From: an uncultured Akkermansia sp.
Lineage (GTDB): Bacteria > Verrucomicrobiota > Verrucomicrobiia > Verrucomicrobiales > Akkermansiaceae
Reading direction: 5' to 3'
NCBI GenBank assembly: GCA_904501955.1
Contig: CAJGCY010000089.1
Span: 1 to 10,744 of the forward strand
DNA length: 10,744 nucleotides
Both the position numbers and the translations under genes were made by a program. Shown piece by piece: positions 5,960 through 10,744 of this stretch. Each line of letters opens with the position of its first letter. Positions within the stretch are counted from its first letter, which is position 1. The notes under the pieces were generated by a model that saw nothing but the letters and a program-made list of their open reading frames with translations, had not been told where the DNA came from and made no database searches.

Positions 5960-6436
5960 ATGAAAAAATTATTGTATTCCGCAGTCCTGTTCGCTTTCTG
6001 TTTTCAACCGTATTCTTACGGCAAAGAATTGGGTAATCACCCTATCATAGCACTATGGTCAACAACTAATTGCCCTGTCGTTCTCATAAAACTGGTTGAT
6101 GCCGTAGGGGAAAACAGAACATTGGCTGAAAACGTGGCTATTATTTACGTAGGCATAGTAGAAACATGTGCCGGCTGCGCATTGCCGGAAAATACTGTTA
6201 TTATATATGCCAGCCCTGAAAAAATCGATATTGGACAGAGCCCCCGAATTATCATGGGTGGCAACCCTCAGAAAATGCTCAAGCCGATGCAAGGCAACAA
6301 TTCTGTGCGATTTTTTGTAGACGCAGAGGGCGGTTATACAGTCAAAGAAACACCGTTGATGGAGTACAGGGGTTCATTATCCACCCATTTGCAACACATC
6401 AAATCCTTTATACAGTCTCAGGGAGGGCTACCGTAA
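5960..6436 (+). CDS. Small secreted protein of unknown function, low G+C
   Basis: A 158-residue protein that I do not recognise. Residues 1-21 look like a signal peptide (KK, hydrophobic core, SYG cleavage region). The mature part is rich in short hydrophobic strand-like stretches: HPIIALW, VAIIYVGIVET, VIIYAS, RIIMGG, VRFFVDAEGGYTV. It ends in a likely helix (STHLQHIKSFIQSQ). A CAGC motif (two Cys) sits in the middle and another Cys in TTNCP. The all-beta look recalls small NTR/OB-like secreted domains, but that is only an impression. Composition is unlike the neighbours: by hand count about 43% G+C over 6001-6420 against roughly 60-67% in sampled neighbouring stretches. The stop codon overlaps the end of repeat copy B. 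The gene may be a recent arrival, or may be the last gene of the ankyrin-amidase unit. Confidence 0.7.
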   Translation: MKKLLYSAVLFAFCFQPYSYGKELGNHPIIALWSTTNCPVVLIKLVDAVGENRTLAENVAIIYVGIVETCAGCALPENTVIIYASPEKIDIGQSPRIIMGGNPQKMLKPMQGNNSVRFFVDAEGGYTVKETPLMEYRGSLSTHLQHIKSFIQSQGGLP

Positions 6437-6615
6437 CCGATAAATCGGAATTTGAAGGGGGGATTGTTGGATAATGTGCGAGCGCAAGCGAGCCTAATTC
6501 GGAGCCCCGTGAAGCGGGGCGAAAGTACAATAGCCCAAGGCAAGCCGCGTAGCGGCGCAGCCTTGGGTATGGAGAAAAAAAGCAAATAGAGCCCGACGAA
6601 GCGGAGCTGAGGAGG
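6436..6615 (-). repeat. Structured dispersed repeat element, copy B
   Basis: Copy of the same element as 1-170, on the - strand. Read on +, it begins with the terminal palindrome (6437-6448), whose first flanking base is the last base of the preceding gene's stop codon, followed by the 68-nt tail up to 6503. Next come the hairpin GCCCCG/CGGGGC (6504-6509/6515-6520), the linker TACAATAGCCC (6526-6536) and a two-tier hairpin with outer CCCAAGGC/GCCTTGGG (6534-6541/6560-6567) and inner GCCGC/GCGGC (6544-6548/6552-6556). An A-run (6574-6580) corresponds to the T-tract of copies A and D. The far boundary near 6615 is approximate. Confidence 0.72.
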
Positions 6616-6689
6616 CCGACAGCAGGATTGCCCCGTCCATTGTCCGCAAATCATTGGCACTCACCCAAATAAAAAGAGCGCCCGCCCCG

Positions 6690-6893
6690 GCTCGGAGCGT
6701 CGCTTCGCTCCGGTCCTCGCATTATATGCCGCCCTCGTCGCCTTCGCTAGCGCTCAGGCAGCTCGGGCTCCATTTCATTTTTGCTTGTTACCTAGGGCTT
6801 GCGCCCTAGGCTAAGTTAGATCACCCGCTGACGCGGGTTCTAATTTAGGCTCGCCTACGGCTCGCAAACTCCCCTTCAAATTCCGATTTATCG
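6690..6893 (+). repeat. Structured dispersed repeat element, copy D
   Basis: Third copy, on the + strand, facing copy B. In order: a hairpin CGGAGCG/CGCTCCG (6693-6699/6706-6712), the GGGCTCCATTT and T-tract segment (6765-6782), a perfect hairpin CCTAGGGC-TTGC-GCCCTAGG (6791-6810), GCTAAGTTAGA in place of the GGCTATTGTA linker, a hairpin ACCCGC-TGAC-GCGGGT (6823-6838), then the tail with the GGCTCGC direct repeat (6848-6865) and CCGATTTATCG (6883-6893). The tail is about 13 nt shorter than in A and B. It ends 19 bp from the pbpC stop codon. The left boundary is uncertain. Confidence 0.68.
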
Positions 6894-6912
6894 CTCGCCA
6901 CGCGCGTTCTCA

Positions 6913-9081
6913 TCAGTCCTGCACGACGGTGAAGGTGGCTTCTGCATTTTTGCCATGCGGGGAGGTGACGCGGAGGGTGTGTTTGCCGGGGGTGAGTTTG
7001 GCGTAGGTTTTGCCGCCTTGTGTATAGAGGTGCAGGGAGGGGCAGGCCCACGTAGTGCCGGCTGCGGTGGAGGTGGAGCGCAGCTCAATGATGCTGCCGT
7101 TGTGGGGTAGGGTGGGGTCCAGGTGCACGGTGGTGCCGTGTGAGGGGATGAGGATGGCGAGGCGGCGCCCGCTGTCGGAAGCGGCATCAAGGGTATAAAG
7201 GCGTTTGAAGGAGCAGGTGGCGTACCACTCCGCATAGCGGGAGTTGAGGATGACACGCCCGCGCTCATCCACCTGCGCCGTGGGCAGGACAGCCAGTTGC
7301 TCCGCCGTGCCCAGCTCCGTTGCGAGGCATGCTTTTGGGGTGCTTGGCGTGGCCGGGGTACCGCTGCGGGAGTCAATCTGCACCTCTTGCAGACCCTCCG
7401 GGCGGGTGGGGAATCCCGCTTGCTGCCCGTTTTCGTACAGCAGGCTCATGACCCGGTGAAAGATGGGGCCCGCGCCGCTTACGCCGGAGATGTTGCGCAT
7501 GGGGCTGTTGTCAAAATTACCGACCCACACGCCCACGGTGTATTCCGCCGTGAAACCGATGCACCAGTTGTCGCGGTAGTTGGAGGAGGTGCCGGTTTTC
7601 ACCGCGCAGGGGAAGGAAAAACGGAGGTGGGGCGCCTCGCCGAAGGTGGGGGTGCGCGCAGCGGCATCGCTGAGGATGTGCGCTATCTGGTAGCAGTGGC
7701 GGGCATCCAGCACGCGCTGCGGCTCGGGCTGTGCGTGTGGCAGGTGGGTGTGCAGGGGGCTCAGCTCTCCCCCACGTGCCAGGGTGCTGTAGGCATGCGC
7801 CAGCTGCAGCAGGGTGACGTGCGCATTGCCGATGGCGAGCCCGAGCCCATACTCCTGCGCATTGCCGCTGATGCTCATGCCGAGCGCGCGCAGCATGCTC
7901 AGTAGCCTCTCTTCGCCTCCGTAGTAGCTCAGCGCATCCATGGCGGGGATGTTTTGCGAGCAGGCGAGCGCGCGGCGCATGCTGATGGGCCCCAAGTAGC
8001 AGTCATTGTAATTGCCGGGGGCTTGTATGCCGGATTTGTCGGGGTATTGCGTTTTGACATCCGCCATGATGGTGCCGGGCCAAGCCCCGTGGGCAAAGGC
8101 TTGCAGGTACACAAAGGGCTTGAGGGTGGAGCCCGCGCTGCGCGGGGTGCGCAAGCCGTTTATCTGCCCGCCGTGCTGCTCACTCGGATTCGCCGCGGGC
8201 AGCGCCACCAGCAGCTCACTGCTGCGGTTGTCGATGACAACAACAGCGGCCTGACCGGCGTTGTGCCCGTGCAGCAGTTGTAGCTCTTGCAGGGCAATGT
8301 GCGCCACGCTGCGGTGCAGGGTGGCATCTTGCGTGAGGGTGCCCGGGCTGCAGTGGCGCACGGTGGTGGGGCTCAGGCTGTGCGCAAGCACGCCCAAGGG
8401 AGCATCTGTGCTAGCCCCCAGGTGGTGGAGGATGCGATTGCGGCTGCGTAGGGCTGCGCGCGGGTTCTGCAGTGGGTTCAGGCGCGTGGGGGCTTGCACC
8501 AGGGCGGCCAGCAGGGCAGCTTCCGGCAGCTCCAGCTCGTGCGCGCTCTTGCCGAAGTAGAATTGAGCCGCTGTTTCTGCCCCACGGCATTGGTTGCCGA
8601 AGTCCGCGCGGTTCAGGTAAGCCAGCAAGAGCTCGTCTTTGCTGTAGGCATACTCCAAGCGGCGCGCCTGCAGCGCCTCGCGCACTTTGGTGCGGTAGCT
8701 GCGTGGGGCAGGCGGGTTGCAGAGCTTTGCCAGCTGCATGGTGATGGTGGACGCCCCGGAGCGAGAGAGCCCGCGCAGCCGCATCCACGCGGCACGCCCC
8801 ACGGCGGCATCCACCCCGCCGTGGCTGTAAAAGTGGCGATCCTCCGCTGCGAGGATGCAGCGCACCAAATTCGGGGGCAGTTGCAGCAGGGGGATGTGGC
8901 GGTAACCATCCTCCCCCGCTACCACGCCCAGGTATTCGCCGTGGCGGTCATACACGCGGCCGTCCGGCTCCGCCTGTAGGGTGGGGCGCTCCACGCAAAA
9001 GGGGAGCAGGTACCACCCCGCTGCCAGCAGGAGGACGCCTCCTCCCACTGCGCAGCGGATGATGTTGCGGAGCCGGGCCAT
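6913..9081 (-). CDS. pbpC: Penicillin-binding protein 1C, bifunctional glycosyltransferase/transpeptidase
   Basis: Polymerises lipid II into glycan strands and has a transpeptidase domain for cross-linking, anchored in the inner membrane and facing the periplasm. It has 722 residues, a little shorter than E. coli PbpC. One membrane segment lies at about 9-28. The GT51 domain (about 55-215) shows AAEDRHFYSHGGVD (catalytic Glu80), GASTITMQLAKL (109-120) and KVREALQARRLE. The transpeptidase domain (about 275-550) has all three active-site motifs: STLK (Ser318, Lys321), SQN (375-377) and KTGTS (495-499). The C-terminal part (about 630-722) fits the BiPBP_C beta domain typical of the PBP1C subgroup. 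The start ATG lies 9 bp after the stop of the alpha-2-macroglobulin gene, so the two are cotranscribed and probably coupled. No ribosome binding site is visible, as elsewhere in the window. Confidence 0.95.
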   Translation of the reverse strand: MARLRNIIRCAVGGGVLLLAAGWYLLPFCVERPTLQAEPDGRVYDRHGEYLGVVAGEDGYRHIPLLQLPPNLVRCILAAEDRHFYSHGGVDAAVGRAAWMRLRGLSRSGASTITMQLAKLCNPPAPRSYRTKVREALQARRLEYAYSKDELLLAYLNRADFGNQCRGAETAAQFYFGKSAHELELPEAALLAALVQAPTRLNPLQNPRAALRSRNRILHHLGASTDAPLGVLAHSLSPTTVRHCSPGTLTQDATLHRSVAHIALQELQLLHGHNAGQAAVVVIDNRSSELLVALPAANPSEQHGGQINGLRTPRSAGSTLKPFVYLQAFAHGAWPGTIMADVKTQYPDKSGIQAPGNYNDCYLGPISMRRALACSQNIPAMDALSYYGGEERLLSMLRALGMSISGNAQEYGLGLAIGNAHVTLLQLAHAYSTLARGGELSPLHTHLPHAQPEPQRVLDARHCYQIAHILSDAAARTPTFGEAPHLRFSFPCAVKTGTSSNYRDNWCIGFTAEYTVGVWVGNFDNSPMRNISGVSGAGPIFHRVMSLLYENGQQAGFPTRPEGLQEVQIDSRSGTPATPSTPKACLATELGTAEQLAVLPTAQVDERGRVILNSRYAEWYATCSFKRLYTLDAASDSGRRLAILIPSHGTTVHLDPTLPHNGSIIELRSTSTAAGTTWACPSLHLYTQGGKTYAKLTPGKHTLRVTSPHGKNAEATFTVVQD

Positions 9082-9090
9082 GGGCTGCGT

Positions 9091-10744
9091 TTACTTGACC
9101 TCGATGGTGGCGGGGATGCTCAGCCCGCGTACCTCGGGGCTGTACATGAGCTCTGCCTTGGCAGCGGGAGCCGTTACCTTGCCCTTGCGCACCACGCGTG
9201 CCACGTATTTTGCCTCCATCTTGCCGTAGTACGTCCATGAGGAATAGAAACGCACGCGGTCCATCAGGAACTGGGCATTGTCCACGTTGCCATCACAGTA
9301 CCACCATCTGCGGGCTTGCTTCTCCGTGTAGTGGCTCGGCAGGGCTTGGCTGAGCAGGGCGGGGTTGATGGCCTCCATCACCGCGGGCAGGCGGTCCTCC
9401 ACCGCCATGTAGCGGTAGGGGTAGCTGCCGGCCTTGTTCCCCTTGCCCGGGGTGACGGTGACATGCACGCGCACAATATCCCCGAGCTCGAACACGGCGG
9501 TGGGCTGCCACGTGCCGTCCGGCAGCAGCTTCTCATAGCGGCGGGAGATGAGCAAGCCCTCATCCACCTGCTGCGGGGCTTGCTCATGGAGCATGTGCCC
9601 TTCCACTCGCCCGCTGAGGTAGACGGTATCACCGGATTCCGCGTGGTAGGCGGCGCCATCACCCACGCTGTGCTGTGCCCTGATGGGGAGTTTCATGCTT
9701 ACCTCCTGCCCGTTGACGCGGGCGGTGTTGTTGCTCAGCTGCACCTTCTCCATGTACTCGTGGAGGGTGAGCAAGAGCCAAGCATTACGCCATGAGGAGT
9801 AGTAATGCCGCTGCATGATGGTCAGCGCTTGGGTGAGCTGCTTGAGGGTGGATTCCGCCTCCGCGTTGGTCTCCACCTCGTAAAGCAGGCGGATGATGTA
9901 GAGCGGCGGCAGCAGGCTGTAATGGCTGCCGAAGGGGTCCGGCTGCTTCATGGCCTCCAGCGCCTCGGTGGCTTCCCCATGGAGTTGCTGCGCTTTTTCA
10001 TGATTCATGAGCTTGGCGCACAGGGCAAGCATCCAGCGCTCCTCTATGGAGATGTCCTTTTGCTGCTTCAGCACGCGCTCCGAGGCTGCAATGAGCCAAG
10101 CCTTGCGGCTGCCGCATTTGATGGCGACGTAGAGGGCAAGCAGGTTCGGGCGCTGCGAGCCTTTTGCCTTGGCCTTGTTGTTTGCCTTGCCGGTCGGGAT
10201 GACGCTTTCCTCCAGCGCAGCGCAGGCTCTACTCAGGGTTGTATCCGTAGTCAAGGCGTGCGAGAAGCCGTGCTTGTTGGCCAAGTGGCTGACGAGCACC
10301 ACGTAGGGGGAGTAATCACTGGCGGCGTTGAGGTTGTCCCAGTAGCTGAAGACACCCGCTGAGAGCATGCGCTTGCGCAAGCGGTCAAAGGTTTCGCTGA
10401 CGACTTCCGCCGTCTCCTTTTTCTCCGGGAAGCTGAGACCCAGCAGCTCCATCTCATCGCGCAGAATCCACGGTATCAGCGCGGAGGAAAGCTGCTCCGA
10501 ACACCCGTGCGGGTAGTTGACCAGGTACTGCATCGGCTCTCCCACGGTGATGAACGGATTCGGGGAAATGGTGAGCTCCATCCGGCTGCCGGGGCGGTAC
10601 TGAGTCTTCGGCAGCGCATCAAGCGTCAGGCTTTCTCCCGCCTTGAACGCGTGGAACAGGTTTTCCGCCACAAAGGGAGTGGGCGGTATGACCTCGAAGC
10701 TGAGCTTCACGCCGTCTTTGCTGCGTGCCAGCGTGCCGGTGGCG
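9091..10744 (-). CDS. Bacterial alpha-2-macroglobulin, C-terminal part (partial, runs off the right edge)
   Basis: Large periplasmic protein that traps proteases; in bacteria it is commonly encoded beside PBP1C and is thought to guard the periplasm when the envelope is breached. Only the last ~551 residues are in the window. The frame stays open to base 10744, so the in-frame GTG at 10710 is not the true start. The thioester motif is present as YPHGCSEQ (Cys-Ser-Glu-Gln encoded at 10503-10492), in the same context as the CxEQ of other family members. It is followed by the helical thioester domain (RLRKRMLSAGVFSYWDN, SDYSPYVVLVSHL) and by beta-rich C-terminal domains with the region that in the family binds receptor or closes the trap (RVRFYSSWTYYGKMEAKYVARVV is split here as RVRFYSSWTYYGK and MEAKYVARVV). 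The protein is probably thioester-active (type I). The full gene is expected to be several times longer. Confidence 0.9.
   Translation of the reverse strand, partial: ATGTLARSKDGVKLSFEVIPPTPFVAENLFHAFKAGESLTLDALPKTQYRPGSRMELTISPNPFITVGEPMQYLVNYPHGCSEQLSSALIPWILRDEMELLGLSFPEKKETAEVVSETFDRLRKRMLSAGVFSYWDNLNAASDYSPYVVLVSHLANKHGFSHALTTDTTLSRACAALEESVIPTGKANNKAKAKGSQRPNLLALYVAIKCGSRKAWLIAASERVLKQQKDISIEERWMLALCAKLMNHEKAQQLHGEATEALEAMKQPDPFGSHYSLLPPLYIIRLLYEVETNAEAESTLKQLTQALTIMQRHYYSSWRNAWLLLTLHEYMEKVQLSNNTARVNGQEVSMKLPIRAQHSVGDGAAYHAESGDTVYLSGRVEGHMLHEQAPQQVDEGLLISRRYEKLLPDGTWQPTAVFELGDIVRVHVTVTPGKGNKAGSYPYRYMAVEDRLPAVMEAINPALLSQALPSHYTEKQARRWWYCDGNVDNAQFLMDRVRFYSSWTYYGKMEAKYVARVVRKGKVTAPAAKAELMYSPEVRGLSIPATIEVK

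Noticed and set aside
6437..6912. Possible short genes in the convergent gap
   Set aside because: The gap is explained by two hairpin-rich element copies. Frames there are short and translate repeat sequence.
6913..9081. Many open frames opposite or overlapping pbpC and the alpha-2-macroglobulin gene
   Set aside because: G+C-rich coding DNA keeps several frames open. Only the two - strand frames carry family motifs in order and with expected lengths.

Overview
The window looks like chromosomal DNA of a G+C-rich diderm (Gram-negative-type) bacterium. Signal peptides, a likely lipoprotein, a class A penicillin-binding protein of the PBP1C type and a bacterial alpha-2-macroglobulin all point to an outer-membrane-bearing envelope. 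Almost no start codon has a clear Shine-Dalgarno sequence. My best guess is Verrucomicrobiota or a related PVC lineage, from the mix of ankyrin, Hanks-kinase and secreted repeat proteins. This is inference and no phylogenetic marker is present.

Layout. 1-591 is non-coding and repeat-rich: one copy of a ~170-bp hairpin-bearing element (A), a cluster of three 25-bp palindromes and a degraded element copy (C). 592-1134 (+) encodes a small secreted Pro/Ala/Glu-rich protein with a cysteine cluster, convergent with a leftward regulatory block. That block reads, in transcription order, a small ribbon-helix-helix (RHH) protein (3426-3196), an HTH+RHH regulator (3105-2686) and a transmembrane Hanks-type Ser/Thr kinase (2660-1215). 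The HTH-RHH gene has a near-consensus promoter placed so close to its start that the mRNA would be leaderless, with TACGC-type palindromes around it. Rightward from a promoter at 3716-3744 runs a likely three-gene unit: an ankyrin lipoprotein with a long 36-bp-repeat linker (3815-4975), an N-acetylmuramoyl-L-alanine amidase-like protein (4996-5919) and a small low-G+C secreted protein (5960-6436).

The convergent gap 6437-6912 is filled by two more copies of the ~170-bp element in opposite orientation (B on -, D on +). Leftward of it lie pbpC (9081-6913) and, 9 bp upstream, the C-terminal part of an alpha-2-macroglobulin gene that runs off the right edge (10744-9091). This is the known pairing of a periplasmic protease trap with the cell-wall synthase PBP1C.

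How it fits together: most products act on or sense the envelope (kinase with an extracytoplasmic repeat stalk, amidase, ankyrin lipoprotein, PBP1C, alpha-2-macroglobulin). The least explained material is the structured element family. Its three fuller copies keep the order of hairpins while the stem sequences differ, and all end in the palindrome CCGATTTATCG(G).
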